Positions 1-9,460 of a stretch of DNA of 64,000 nucleotides are shown in pieces. The notes beneath the pieces were generated by a model that saw only the letters and a list, made by a program, of their open reading frames with translations, was not told the origin of the DNA and made no database searches. The position numbers and the translations under genes were made by a program. Location: contig NZ_CP013232.1 in NCBI RefSeq assembly GCF_001584145.1, positions 496,001-560,000 on the forward strand, given 5' to 3'. The number at the start of each line of letters is the position of its first letter. The stretch's first letter is position 1. The stretch is from Collimonas fungivorans (GTDB lineage: Bacteria; Pseudomonadota; Gammaproteobacteria; Burkholderiales; Burkholderiaceae_D).

Positions 1-178
1 AAACTAGGAAACTTGGCATTTCAGTTTCTGAGTTAGTGCGGTGTGGGGCTAGAACATATACATCAGAGGCGGAAGATGATGAGTTAGATGTAGTTGCGGA
101 TGTGGCAAAGGCTGCGGCTGGGCGCGCATCAGACTCAATTGACGAGGTGCTGGCATTTGTTGAGGCCAGCCTCGTCAT
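1..178 (-). CDS. Possible 5' end of a Ser/Ala/Thr-rich protein cut by the left edge
   Basis: An open minus-strand frame starts with ATG at 178 and stays open to base 1 (59 codons). The translation is low complexity, rich in Ser, Thr and Ala, and matches no family I recognise. There is no convincing Shine-Dalgarno sequence. It lies just downstream of, and on the same strand as, the DUF2235 lipoprotein gene, so it could be the next gene of that unit. It may equally be chance. Confidence 0.2.
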   Translation of the reverse strand, partial: MTRLASTNASTSSIESDARPAAAFATSATTSNSSSSASDVYVLAPHRTNSETEMPSFLV

Positions 179-226
179 TAGACCGGCCGAATTTCGCTGG
201 TGTAGAGCCATGTCATGCACTCTTAC

Positions 227-1825
227 TCATTCGGCTTGCGGTGGCCGCAATATGTAAATGTTGATCGGGCTGATTGCATTTCCCTCTGCATCGCGTTTGC
301 ACCGATAGCCTTCCGTTTGGATCTGCGAACTGGGACTGACCGTTGCCTCGTCAGAACTTACGAGAATGTCGTTCACGTGAATTGCTAAGTAGGTCTTGTC
401 GCCCGTTTGAAGACTGCCATATGAAAGCTTTGCTGTCTGCCCTTCTGGCAGCCGTTTCCAAATAGCATCAGAAAGAACAAGGCTCGATCCGTGTTCGTTG
501 TAGGGCGCAAGGAATCGATAATTTAGGCGGCGAACACCATCAGTGATAGAAAACTTAAAACTAGACGCATCGATCGAAGACGGAGCATATTCAAGTATAG
601 TGACGCCTTGATCCTGGCGTTTCAGTTTCAGTACTAGGTTGTCTTCTATGTGAGATCTAATCCGCGCCGTCCCTGAACCTCGTTCCATATTGGCTAGCGA
701 AAGAGCATATAGGCGCGAAGCAATATCCGCATCCCTAACGTCGCTTCGTAGTTGTGCGTCCTTAATGTAATAGGACCGCGTTACTGAATGATCGCTGTTC
801 GGCGCCGAGCGCCCCGAAAGCAAGTCAAAAATTCCACGGGAATCGTGCTTGCCTTGCGTGAACGGATCGTCGAATGACTCCCAGCAGTTTTGAGATAGCA
901 GGCCCATTTTGTAGAGGAACTGCTCCGAGATATCGCGATAATTGTCTCCAACGCCGACCTCGTACGCAGCACCGATGTCCGAATGGGCGCCTGGCAATAT
1001 AAGTAAATTGATCCGGTGAACGTTGAACGGATTTGTTATGCCAGAATTTGAGGGCGCCGTGGTGTCATGATCATCGCGGTCAATGACGGGAACGAAAAGT
1101 GAACGCGGCTCGTCTTTGGCAACCATGTGGATCAGGTAGTCGAGTGATGCAGGGAGTGACAGTTGCAGCGTATCCATCTGACCGGTAGAGACAGTATCGT
1201 AGAGCATTGCGTAGAAATGCGGTGTACCGTCCGGGGCAACAACCCCGGCGGATGACTTAGGCCAATCTTGTTCAACGATATTCATGAAGTGCCGCGCGAT
1301 CGCTGCACCTCTGCTAAATCCGACCACAAATATCCGAATCTCGACGTTGGGATCGGCTGCCAACCAAGCAGATGCCTGAACGAAAAATTCGCGTTTAGCA
1401 TGTTGGGCTATGCTGGTGCTGGTGTAACCGACAAGGCCATCGAGCCAATTCCTAAAGTATTCGTTTTGCATTCCTGGACCGGGGTAATAACGTGCCTCTA
1501 TGCGTTTGGCGATGTGCGCCACAACTGTTGGTCGTTCGTCGACACTGACGCGGGTAGCATCATTCATCGTGCCGTCAAAGGCGACCTTGTATATTTTTAC
1601 GGATCGACCGTCGAGCGGATGAGTGATCAAAGGAACGCTGGATTCAGGTTTCTTATAGGTGACCTCAACCAGTTCACGATCTGTGGCAGTGACGGCAATA
1701 GGGCGGCTACCTGAAAATATCGAGCACCCGCAAAGCAAGGCCGTGAGAGCCATCGCAGGAATATACCAACCCTTGAATGATTTTCGCTTAACAGAAATAT
1801 TTAAGTAATTGAAGATATTGCGCAT
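227..1825 (-). CDS. DUF2235-type alpha/beta-hydrolase lipoprotein
   Basis: The 532-residue product carries the hallmarks of the DUF2235 / Tle-like hydrolase family: FDGTMND near residues 83-89, a nucleophile elbow GFSRG at 169-173 (Ser171), and PGAHSDIG near 278-285. Family members are mostly phospholipases, several of them type VI secretion effectors. Unlike a usual cytosolic effector, this one starts with a basic N-terminus, a hydrophobic stretch and a lipobox ending LCGC (Cys34), so I infer a lipoprotein anchored in the envelope. No VgrG, PAAR or immunity gene is visible beside it. The start is the first ATG of the frame, which fits the signal peptide. The substrate is unknown; phospholipid or another ester is the best guess. 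Confidence 0.72.
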   Translation of the reverse strand: MRNIFNYLNISVKRKSFKGWYIPAMALTALLCGCSIFSGSRPIAVTATDRELVEVTYKKPESSVPLITHPLDGRSVKIYKVAFDGTMNDATRVSVDERPTVVAHIAKRIEARYYPGPGMQNEYFRNWLDGLVGYTSTSIAQHAKREFFVQASAWLAADPNVEIRIFVVGFSRGAAIARHFMNIVEQDWPKSSAGVVAPDGTPHFYAMLYDTVSTGQMDTLQLSLPASLDYLIHMVAKDEPRSLFVPVIDRDDHDTTAPSNSGITNPFNVHRINLLILPGAHSDIGAAYEVGVGDNYRDISEQFLYKMGLLSQNCWESFDDPFTQGKHDSRGIFDLLSGRSAPNSDHSVTRSYYIKDAQLRSDVRDADIASRLYALSLANMERGSGTARIRSHIEDNLVLKLKRQDQGVTILEYAPSSIDASSFKFSITDGVRRLNYRFLAPYNEHGSSLVLSDAIWKRLPEGQTAKLSYGSLQTGDKTYLAIHVNDILVSSDEATVSPSSQIQTEGYRCKRDAEGNAISPINIYILRPPQAE

Positions 1826-2197
1826 GTGTGCTGAATCCTAATTCGAATAGAAAAGCTATTTCTGTTCTGCGTTGCCGGCGATTCGAAAGGTACACGAAGC
1901 TGCGGCAATTAGCGGTAGCGCTAACAAAATTTGTCAGTTTCCCAGTCAAATCTTGTCCACATTTTGGTAGTACAAGTGCGGATCACTTCCAGATTTTTTA
2001 ACTGGATTCGTGCGGCTACATGTTCGACATCGATTTGGCACGGATCGTGCCTATGGTATCTCACGACGATGAGTACATGCGTACTGGGTCGGTATTGTGC
2101 CTCCACATTTACCGTTCGAAACTCCTTCTGAAAAATAATTTTTCCCTTTTATAGGTGCAAAAATTCTTCTTGCGGACACTTTTATCTTTTGAAAAAT
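1826..2197. other. Intergenic region between divergent genes
   Basis: This 372-base AT-rich stretch separates two divergently read lipoprotein genes and must hold both promoters. I saw no convincing coding frame, repeat or operator. The short open frames on both strands around 1921-2131 overlap each other and look like chance. Confidence 0.5.
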
Positions 2198-4768
2198 ATG
2201 ACATCTCTTTCGAAAAAACAATTTTTCATAGCGGTCTCCGCCTGCCTGATACTCAGCGCGTGCGGTGGCGGCTCAAGTGATACTGGCACGGGCTCCACTT
2301 CAACTGGCACGGGCTCCACTTCAACTGGCACGGGCTCCACTTCAACTGGTACAGGCTCCACTTCAACTGGTACAGGTTCCACTTCAACTGGTACAGGTTC
2401 CACTTCAACTGGTACAGGTTCCACTTCAACTGGCACGGGGTCAAATGGATCCGGTGGCACATCGTCGGGAGGTACCGGCGGAACTTCCGGTTCATCTAGC
2501 CCCCAGGGATCTGTGGCTCCCTCCACAGGATGGGCCAACGTAAAAATGGGGGGGGGGGGCTATGTCCCCGGCGTCATCTACCATCCTACCGTAGCCAATC
2601 TGCGTTACGCCCGAACGGATGTCGCCGGCGTATACCGGTGGGACAATGGCAATTCCAAGTGGACTGCGCTCACTGATGGTTTTGGCCGGCCGGATGGCAG
2701 CAATGAAGGAGCCGAGAGCATGGCTGTCGACCCGACGAATGCCAATAAGGTCTATATGACGACGAGCATGTCTGTCTCATATGGAAACGGACGATTCTAT
2801 TACTCGTCCAATCAAGGCAACACGTGGAACTACGTGAATCTTCCGTTCCCGGTCGGTTCCAATGACCAGGGCCGTGCGATCGGTGAACGGCTGATGGTCG
2901 ACCCTAATCTACCCTCGACATTGTTTTATGCGTCGCGCACGGCAGGGCTGTGGAAAAGCACGAACTACGGGATGAACTGGAGCCAAGTGACATCGCTGTC
3001 TCCGTACGTGATGACGACCAACGACATCTCGGGTTCCACCAGTGGGAGTCCGATTGGGGTGGAGTTCGTCACATTTGACACCACCGTCCCGACGACTGGC
3101 TTCACTCCCACCGGGAGCGCCACCAAAACCATCTACATCGGCATCGCTCCCGACTACAAAGGCCTTGCGGGGCTTTCGTCCTACCTCTACAAGTCGACCG
3201 ATGGCGGCGCCACTTGGGCGGCAGTATCAACCCCCAGCGTCGTGACGAGCGCCATAGGAAGTAACCAAGTTCATATTCCGCACCTGGCGCGCGCCGCTGA
3301 TGGAATGTTCTATGTGCCTTTTACCACTGGCGCGGGGCCAGCCAGCGGTGCGCCTTCGTTTCTTTATAAGTTCGATGGCAATAATTGGACGCAACTGATC
3401 TCCTCCGCCTCTGGGTACTATGGTGGCATTGGAGGTCTCTCAGTTCAGGGTACCGGTACGAGCACCAAAATCGCTTTTGGCGTATCAGGCACATGGGGCG
3501 ACGGCACCTGGGTTCAGATAGTGATGCGCTCCGCTGACGGCGGGCAAACCTGGGCCGAAATCGGCAGGTCAGGCGACTCCAACGGATCCCACAATTATCA
3601 CGATGCGAGTGGGACCACTAGTGCGGCCAGTCCGAGTTACTGGGGGTGGGTCGACGACCTGAAGATCGATCCTTTCAATGCCAATCATGTGTCCTATGTG
3701 GTTGGCGGCGGGGTTTGGTCGACAACCGAAGCCTTCTCGACACCGACCCCACACTGGACCTTTGACGTCAACGGCATTGAGGAAATGGTCAACCTTGCGA
3801 TGATGGCGCCACCACCGGGAGCTTCGTACATTCTGGCCAGCGGGCAGGGAGATACCGGTATTTACGTTCATACATCCCTGACTGCCGCGGCAACCCGTTC
3901 ACCAAACCTGGGAACGTCGCCCCTTTGGGGCGGCGGCAACGGGACCGGAATCGATATGGCCTGGAATAAGCCGTCCTATATTGCAGCGGTAGGAACCATC
4001 GCGACGTCCAAAGGGGCATATTCAACCGACTCCGGCGTCACCTGGACGAATTTTCTGACCTTGCCGCCGTCTGCATCGGCTGCTGGCGATGAATCCAAAG
4101 TGGCGGTAACGGCCGATGGTTCCAATGTGATCTGGGCGGTCGCGGGCAAGGTTCCCTACTACACTACCGACAATGGTGCCAGTTGGACTGCAACCAACCT
4201 CCCGACTCCGGTGGTGGCCTATCATATTGCAGCCGACCGAAAAAACCCGCTCAAGGTGTATGCCTACGAACACGGGGGGAATTGGTGGTATCCGTCAAAT
4301 TCTGGGAAATTCTATTATTCAACGAACGGGGGACATACCTTCACCGCCAGTTCGCAGACCTGGGGGCCAAACGGCAACAACGTGACCGATTTGGCGGTGA
4401 ATCCATTCGCCGAGGGCGATGTCTGGCTGGCCGACGCCAACAACCTGTGGCATTCCGTTGACTCCGGGGTCACCTGGACCAAGCTGACCGCAATGGCAAC
4501 GGTAGGGGTGGAATACACGAATGTGCATGGCGCCATCAAGGTCGCTCTGGGAGTGCCTGCGGCGGGTTCCAGCTACTCGGCGGCTGTCTACCTTGTCGGC
4601 ACGATCAATGGAACAGACGGGGTTTACCGGTCCGACGACAGGGGCGTTACCTGGGTCCGTATCGACGACGACAATCACCGCTACGGTGGCGTTTCGCGGA
4701 TCGTAGCCGATACTAGCGTCTATGGCCGGGTATTCATGGCTGGTCGGGGAATGATCTACAACTACTGA
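2198..4768 (+). CDS. Secreted lipoprotein, GH74-like glycoside hydrolase
   Basis: The N-terminus is a lipoprotein signal (lipobox LSAC) followed by a Thr-Gly-Ser linker built from 21-bp tandem repeats and a Gly/Ser stretch. The remaining ~740 residues form BNR/beta-propeller repeats opening with a WANVKMGGGG block and a YARTDVAGVYRW motif, the conserved start of GH74 enzymes (endo-xyloglucanases and related oligoxyloglucanases). A GWVDDLKIDPFN block in the middle corresponds to the second conserved GH74 region. Repeated Ser/Asp-box-like motifs (STDGGATW, SADGGQTW, TTDNGASW) support the propeller fold. The likely role is cell-surface cleavage of plant beta-glucans such as xyloglucan. I chose ATG 2198; a TTG at 2189 adds three residues, and neither has a good ribosome site. 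The gene contains a run of 12 G. Confidence 0.8.
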   Translation: MTSLSKKQFFIAVSACLILSACGGGSSDTGTGSTSTGTGSTSTGTGSTSTGTGSTSTGTGSTSTGTGSTSTGTGSTSTGTGSNGSGGTSSGGTGGTSGSSSPQGSVAPSTGWANVKMGGGGYVPGVIYHPTVANLRYARTDVAGVYRWDNGNSKWTALTDGFGRPDGSNEGAESMAVDPTNANKVYMTTSMSVSYGNGRFYYSSNQGNTWNYVNLPFPVGSNDQGRAIGERLMVDPNLPSTLFYASRTAGLWKSTNYGMNWSQVTSLSPYVMTTNDISGSTSGSPIGVEFVTFDTTVPTTGFTPTGSATKTIYIGIAPDYKGLAGLSSYLYKSTDGGATWAAVSTPSVVTSAIGSNQVHIPHLARAADGMFYVPFTTGAGPASGAPSFLYKFDGNNWTQLISSASGYYGGIGGLSVQGTGTSTKIAFGVSGTWGDGTWVQIVMRSADGGQTWAEIGRSGDSNGSHNYHDASGTTSAASPSYWGWVDDLKIDPFNANHVSYVVGGGVWSTTEAFSTPTPHWTFDVNGIEEMVNLAMMAPPPGASYILASGQGDTGIYVHTSLTAAATRSPNLGTSPLWGGGNGTGIDMAWNKPSYIAAVGTIATSKGAYSTDSGVTWTNFLTLPPSASAAGDESKVAVTADGSNVIWAVAGKVPYYTTDNGASWTATNLPTPVVAYHIAADRKNPLKVYAYEHGGNWWYPSNSGKFYYSTNGGHTFTASSQTWGPNGNNVTDLAVNPFAEGDVWLADANNLWHSVDSGVTWTKLTAMATVGVEYTNVHGAIKVALGVPAAGSSYSAAVYLVGTINGTDGVYRSDDRGVTWVRIDDDNHRYGGVSRIVADTSVYGRVFMAGRGMIYNY
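2282..2449 (+). repeat. 21-bp tandem repeat coding a Thr-Gly-Ser linker
   Basis: Seven full units of 21 bp (period checked at 2282, 2303, 2324, 2345, 2366, 2387 and 2408) and a partial eighth encode repeats of the heptapeptide TGTGSTS. Early units carry GGCACGGGC and later ones GGTACAGGT, so units differ by synonymous changes in blocks, a sign of slippage or unequal exchange. The length is a multiple of three, so copy change alters linker length without a frameshift. Confidence 0.95.
2548..2559 (+). repeat. Run of 12 G inside the GH74 coding frame
   Basis: Twelve consecutive G encode Met-Gly-Gly-Gly-Gly at the start of the catalytic domain. Tracts of this length slip readily, so loss or gain of one G would cut off the catalytic domain. 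With 12 G the frame is open through the whole gene. Confidence 0.9.
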
Positions 4769-4968
4769 GTTAGCTTCAATCCGGAATGTCGTTGAACTGA
4801 TGCGGCGACACTCCGGTGTATTTTTTTGAATTGGATATGAATGTCGTGTCCGTATAGCGATCTAAATATGACAGCTAACGCGCCTCGAAACGTCAAAAGG
4901 TCGCCTATCGCGGCCAAATGGACATTCCATTTTCAATGTTATTTCCAAGTATATTAAAAGGCCAGAGC

Positions 4969-7317
4969 GTGCACAATCCTAGGAACGAAGACGATGATAA
5001 ACTTTCACCGACAGTTCTGGACACAAGCGATACCGGTGGCAATGAGTGGTATGCCAACGGCATGTCCCGCCGTAATTTCATGTCCAGTATCGGCATCCTG
5101 TTACTGGCGGGTTGCGGTGGCGGCGGCGACATGTCAACCGCGACAAGCGTTGGCGATACTGGCGCTACGCCCGCCACCCCGGTGCCGGCAGCGGCGCCAG
5201 TCGTACCTGCAAGCCCCGGCGCGGCACCAGTTACAACCATAACGTCAGTTACAACCACGACGCCGGAAACCACACCGGAAACCCCCACGACTCCGGCCAG
5301 TACTGCATTTGTTCATCCAGGCCTGCTGCATACCCAGGCCGATTTTGACCGCATGAGCCAAAAGGTGAAGGCGAAAGCATCGCCGTGGATCGACGGCTGG
5401 AACGTCCTGATCGCTAACGGCCACGGCAGCTTGGACTACAAGCCTAATCCGCAAGCAATTGTCTATCGGGGTAACGACGGAGTGCATGGCCAAAACTTCG
5501 GCGTACTGTACAACGATGTCGCTGCTGCCTATGCCTGCGCACTGCGCTGGAAAATTTCCGGCGATGAACTCTATGCAAAAAAGGCAGTGCAGATCATGAA
5601 CGCATGGTCTTCGACTCTGACAGAAATAGGCGGCACCATCGACGGTTTCCTGGCGTTAGGTATCCAAGGCTATCAGTTCGCCAATGCTGGCGAGATCATG
5701 CGTAACTACTCGGGTTGGGCGGCGGCAGACTTTGCTCGTTTCCAGAACATGATGCGCAATGTCTTCTATACGCTGAACGATCATGGACTCAATGTCAGCC
5801 TGGCACCCATTACGGTCTATTCCAGTTGGCAGCTCTGCTGCATGGCGTCGATTCTGGCGATTGGTGTACTCTGTGACGACAAGGCCATATTCAACGAGGC
5901 GATCGATTATTTCAAAAACGGTGTGGGCAACGGCGCTGTAGCGCAAACCATCTATTACATCCATCCCGGTTATCTGGGACAGACACAGGAATCCGGCCGG
6001 GACCAGGGACATAACACGCTCAGCATTTCTTTGCTGACCACTATTTGCGAGATGGCCTGGAATCAGGGTGTCGATCTGTATGGCTACGATAACAACCGGG
6101 TACTGGCCGGCGCGGAGTATGTCGCCAAGGGCAATCTGATCCAATTCGGGACGACCTATTATACGGTGCCGTTCGCGACTTATCAGAACTCAAACGTGAC
6201 GGATACTGCATTCTCCACCGATGCCCAAGGCAACCAACGGCCCGAATGGGCGCTGATTTATAACCACTATGTCAATCGCAAGGGACTTGCCGCACCTTAT
6301 TCCCAGAAATTCGCTGCACTGGTGCAACCGGAAGGTGGCGGTGGCAACTACGGCCCCAATAGCGGCGGCTACGATCAACTGGGATATGGCACACTGACAT
6401 GCACACGCGACCCAATTGCCAGCGGCGCGGCGCCGAGCGGCCTCACGGCAATTGCCAGTGCGAGCGCCGCCCAGGTAATTCTGTCCTGGTGGGGCAGCGC
6501 GTATGCAACTAGCTACAACGTCATGCGTAGCACAAATGCCGGTGGACCTTATACAACCATCGCGACTGGCATCACCGATCTGTTGACTTATACCGATACT
6601 GGCCTTGCTCCGGGCGCCTATTACTATGTCGTCGCTGCAGTAACGCCGTCCGGGGTCACTGCGGGATCGAATGAGGCGAAGGCGATTACCGCTGTGCAGC
6701 TGCAGACCTATCTGGCGTTTGATGACGACAGCGGCACCATAGCTGCCGATTCCAGTGGGAATGGAAACAACGGAACGCTCATCAACGGCGTAACCTGGGC
6801 AAGCGGCAAGAAAGGTAGCGCGGTGTCACTTAACGGCAACAATGGATACGTCAGTCTGCCAGCTAACATTATGGCTGATGTCTCTGATGTAACGATTACC
6901 GCCTGGGTCTATTGGAATACCTCCAGCACCTGGGCGCGCGTGTTCGATTTCGGCGCTGGTAGCAGTCATTACATGATGTTAACCGGACGCAGCGGCACTG
7001 GAGTCGCGCGCTTCGAAATGACTGTCAACGGTGGTACCGGTCTGCACGGAATCAATAGTACTGCGGCATTGCCGACCGGGCAATGGGTGCATGTTGCCGT
7101 CACCCTGTCGGGAAATATCGGCACCTTGTACGTGAATGGCAGCTCGGTTGGCACTAACACTGCGATGCTGCTAGCGCCATTCCGTCTGGGCAGCACCAAC
7201 CAGAATTGGATCGGACGCTCCCAGTTTGCCAATGACCCGTACTTCAACGGGCTCGTGGACCAGTTCCGCATTTATCGTGGCGCTTTAAGTGCAGCGCAAA
7301 TAGCTACTTTGATGTGA
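4969..7317 (+). CDS. Tat-type lipoprotein: alginate-lyase-like domain, FN3, LamG
   Basis: The protein has an SRRNFM twin-arginine motif, a hydrophobic stretch and a LLAGC lipobox, then a Pro/Thr-rich linker. An all-alpha domain of ~350 residues resembles the alginate lyase family (PF05426 type), beginning HPGLLHTQADFDRM and including NDVAAAYACALRW and a QESGRDQGHN block expected to hold catalytic residues. A fibronectin type III module and a C-terminal LamG/concanavalin-like module follow (LAFDDDSGTIAADSSGNGN, WIGRSQFANDPYFNG). The likely role is lyase attack on uronate-containing polysaccharide at the cell surface, with LamG binding glycan. I chose GTG 4969 because AAAAGG lies 7 bases upstream; ATG 4918 and ATG 5062 (right before SRRNF) are alternatives. 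It sits 200 bases after the GH74 gene on the same strand. Confidence 0.75.
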   Translation: MHNPRNEDDDKLSPTVLDTSDTGGNEWYANGMSRRNFMSSIGILLLAGCGGGGDMSTATSVGDTGATPATPVPAAAPVVPASPGAAPVTTITSVTTTTPETTPETPTTPASTAFVHPGLLHTQADFDRMSQKVKAKASPWIDGWNVLIANGHGSLDYKPNPQAIVYRGNDGVHGQNFGVLYNDVAAAYACALRWKISGDELYAKKAVQIMNAWSSTLTEIGGTIDGFLALGIQGYQFANAGEIMRNYSGWAAADFARFQNMMRNVFYTLNDHGLNVSLAPITVYSSWQLCCMASILAIGVLCDDKAIFNEAIDYFKNGVGNGAVAQTIYYIHPGYLGQTQESGRDQGHNTLSISLLTTICEMAWNQGVDLYGYDNNRVLAGAEYVAKGNLIQFGTTYYTVPFATYQNSNVTDTAFSTDAQGNQRPEWALIYNHYVNRKGLAAPYSQKFAALVQPEGGGGNYGPNSGGYDQLGYGTLTCTRDPIASGAAPSGLTAIASASAAQVILSWWGSAYATSYNVMRSTNAGGPYTTIATGITDLLTYTDTGLAPGAYYYVVAAVTPSGVTAGSNEAKAITAVQLQTYLAFDDDSGTIAADSSGNGNNGTLINGVTWASGKKGSAVSLNGNNGYVSLPANIMADVSDVTITAWVYWNTSSTWARVFDFGAGSSHYMMLTGRSGTGVARFEMTVNGGTGLHGINSTAALPTGQWVHVAVTLSGNIGTLYVNGSSVGTNTAMLLAPFRLGSTNQNWIGRSQFANDPYFNGLVDQFRIYRGALSAAQIATLM

Positions 7318-7341
7318 AGTTCTGGCTGTCGACGTGTATCT

Positions 7342-7356
7342 CGCCAATACTTGGCG
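7342..7356. terminator. Small hairpin between convergent genes
   Basis: CGCCAA and TTGGCG form a perfect 6-bp stem with a 3-base loop, 25 bases after the lyase stop codon. It is not followed by a T run, so function as an intrinsic terminator is uncertain. Confidence 0.25.
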
Positions 7357-7591
7357 ACAGTCACTAGCATGAAAATTCCCTGCTCCGTTCTATCGAAACC
7401 GAGAAATTCAGCCACTAAGCGGCGTTGTCGGCAACAAGTTTAAACTGAACCACGGTGGGCCAATATTCGGTCGCCACCAACAAGCACCATCATAATGTTG
7501 CAGGGCTGGGATAAAATTATGAATGCCTGGAGTATCAATCCGCAACGCGCACTCGATGAGCTTAATAGCGACTGGAGCACCGGGTACGCAA

Positions 7592-8392
7592 TTAGGCTGA
7601 AGGGATTTCGATCGTTCCTTCTAGGTATTGAACCGCCGCCCCAGAAACATAAACACGATCATTTTCAACACGGCATTTCAGTAATCCCGTACGGCGTGAT
7701 ACTTGCAATGCCACAAGATTATTTTTCCCTAGCCTACTGGCCCAAAACGGAGCAAGACCGGCGTGTATTGAGCCTGTCACCGGATCTTCTTCCCCTCCAT
7801 TGGCCGGCCAAAAATAACGTGAGACAAAATCATGATATTTCCCTGGGGCTGTAACTACCACATCCAATGGGCCAAGTTCAATGAGCTTTCGCAGATCAGG
7901 CACAACAGTCTTTACTTCCTGTTCATTTTCATAAATTGCGAAGTAAGCCTGTTGGCTTTTCAAAACCTCTTTTGGTCTGACGGATAGTCCTTCGAGCAGA
8001 CTTGACGGTATCGTTTCTAATTGTTCCGGGCCACGCTTCGGAAAACTCATTTCTATCAACCCATCCGGCAATTTGACCGCAGACAGTGTTCCAACTGCTT
8101 TTGTCAAAAATCTAATAACCGGCATATTTTTGTTTTTTTCAAATATCACATACGCACTCGCAAGCGTCGCGTGCCCGCAAAAATCAATTTCTTTGAGCGG
8201 CGAAAACCATCGTATTTCGAAGGCATCTGCAGCATTGCGAACAAAAAATACGGTTTCAGAGAGATTATTTTCAACCGCTATTGATTGCATCACGGCGTCC
8301 GGTAGCCAACTCTCGAGAGGTACTACGGCGGCGGAATTGCCTTTGAATACCTCATCCGTAAAAGCGTCAATTTGATAGATTGGGAGTTTCAT
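7592..8392 (-). CDS. PhzF family epimerase/isomerase-like protein
   Basis: The 266-residue product opens with the PhzF signature (YQIDAFTDEVFKGNSAAVV), has NLSETVFF with the Glu used as acid/base in the family, FCGHATLASAYVI, and the C-terminal EEDPVTGSIHAGLAPFW. PhzF enzymes fold like diaminopimelate epimerase and isomerise small acids; many members have no known substrate. AGGA lies a good distance before the ATG. The gene follows the LysR gene on the same strand by about 116 bases, so it may share control with the divergent catabolic operon. The function in this pathway is not known. Confidence 0.85.
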   Translation of the reverse strand: MKLPIYQIDAFTDEVFKGNSAAVVPLESWLPDAVMQSIAVENNLSETVFFVRNAADAFEIRWFSPLKEIDFCGHATLASAYVIFEKNKNMPVIRFLTKAVGTLSAVKLPDGLIEMSFPKRGPEQLETIPSSLLEGLSVRPKEVLKSQQAYFAIYENEQEVKTVVPDLRKLIELGPLDVVVTAPGKYHDFVSRYFWPANGGEEDPVTGSIHAGLAPFWASRLGKNNLVALQVSRRTGLLKCRVENDRVYVSGAAVQYLEGTIEIPSA

Positions 8393-8508
8393 TTTGTCCT
8401 TTCGTGAAATGATATTTTAGGTTGACCCATTTTTTGCACATGCTATTGTTCCATGATCAATGCCAAAAATGGATCGAGAATGTTAGATGAGATCGCAACT
8501 GCTGCAGC

Positions 8509-9429
8509 TTATTTGCTAGCAATTGTCTCATCGATTTGAAACAAATCTGAAAAGTCGCAACACTCCTGAGCCAGCATCAATATGGAGGAGATAAACCCGC
8601 TTTTGCGCTCCCCGCGGTAGAGGACAACGTAGGAAATTTGCGGTAGCGAGGGAGTAGTTTCCACGACCTCGAGAGCACCGCGCTCAATCAACCCCCTCAA
8701 GCACAAATACGGCAGATAGCTTACCCCAAGGCCAGAAACGGTAAGTCCGATCAACGCTACCAAACTATTGCTGCTAATTGAATTTGATGGCGATATGGCC
8801 TGAGATTTAAACCATCGTTCATAGATAATTCCTGTTCCTGATTTTCCTCCCTGAGTAAGGATTGTGTGTGCTGCTAGTTCATGCATGCGTAGAGTTCTAG
8901 AAACTGGCAACAATCCAGGTTTAGCCATCCAGACGCTCTTCACCGAAGCCAGCGGCAGAACCGAAAATCTGGACTCGGAGAATGCGTCTGGAACGATGAT
9001 AATGTCAACTTCATCGGCTAATAATTTATCGCGCAAATTAACGCTCAAGTCGACATCCGGTTCAATAACAACCTTGGGATAATGCTGCCGAACAAGACGG
9101 ACCAAGCGTGGAAGCCAGGTCATGGCGGTAAGTTCTGTTATTCCAATTCTGAGGCGGCGTTCAACAATTTCAGCTTTGCTAAATTGTTCCACTGCTGCGT
9201 CCCTTTGCTCCAGAAGACGTTTTGCCACCATCAGCATTTCCTCGCCTTTCTCGGTCAATCTCGCCTGACGATTGTCCCTATCGAATAGCTCTGTTTCGAA
9301 AATTGCTTCGAGCTCTTTGACTCTCTTTGAAATGGCAGATTGCGTAGTGTTCAGCTTCCTGGCGGCCGCAGCAAAGCCTCCCAGCGTATCAATCCAATAT
9401 AAAGCCTCTAGTTGCTTGAACGAGAACAT
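8509..9429 (-). CDS. LysR-type transcriptional regulator
   Basis: The N-terminal winged helix is typical of LysR regulators (FKQLEALYWIDTLGGFAAAARKLNTTQSAISKRV), followed by a substrate-binding effector domain. I chose the ATG at 9429 because AAAGG lies 7-8 bases upstream; the upstream ATG at 9489 would add 20 unlikely residues. The gene is divergent from the RraA/aminotransferase/ABC operon, whose expression it probably controls through the shared 150-base region. Its effector should be a substrate or intermediate of that pathway. Confidence 0.88.
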   Translation of the reverse strand: MFSFKQLEALYWIDTLGGFAAAARKLNTTQSAISKRVKELEAIFETELFDRDNRQARLTEKGEEMLMVAKRLLEQRDAAVEQFSKAEIVERRLRIGITELTAMTWLPRLVRLVRQHYPKVVIEPDVDLSVNLRDKLLADEVDIIIVPDAFSESRFSVLPLASVKSVWMAKPGLLPVSRTLRMHELAAHTILTQGGKSGTGIIYERWFKSQAISPSNSISSNSLVALIGLTVSGLGVSYLPYLCLRGLIERGALEVVETTPSLPQISYVVLYRGERKSGFISSILMLAQECCDFSDLFQIDETIASK

Positions 9430-9460
9430 TTCATCGCCTTTAATTGGTGCGAAATTTAAA

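Noticed and set aside
36..257. Plus-strand frame of 73 codons at the left edge
   Set aside because: It overlaps the end of the DUF2235 gene and has no ribosome site or family features.
1268..1714. Plus-strand frame of 148 codons
   Set aside because: It lies wholly inside the DUF2235 gene on the other strand and has no recognisable motifs.
2282..2449. Direct repeats considered as a CRISPR array
   Set aside because: The units are adjacent 21-mers with no spacers and lie in frame inside a coding gene.
7495..7854. Plus-strand frame of 119 codons
   Set aside because: It overlaps the end of the PhzF gene on the opposite strand and shows no ribosome site or family match.
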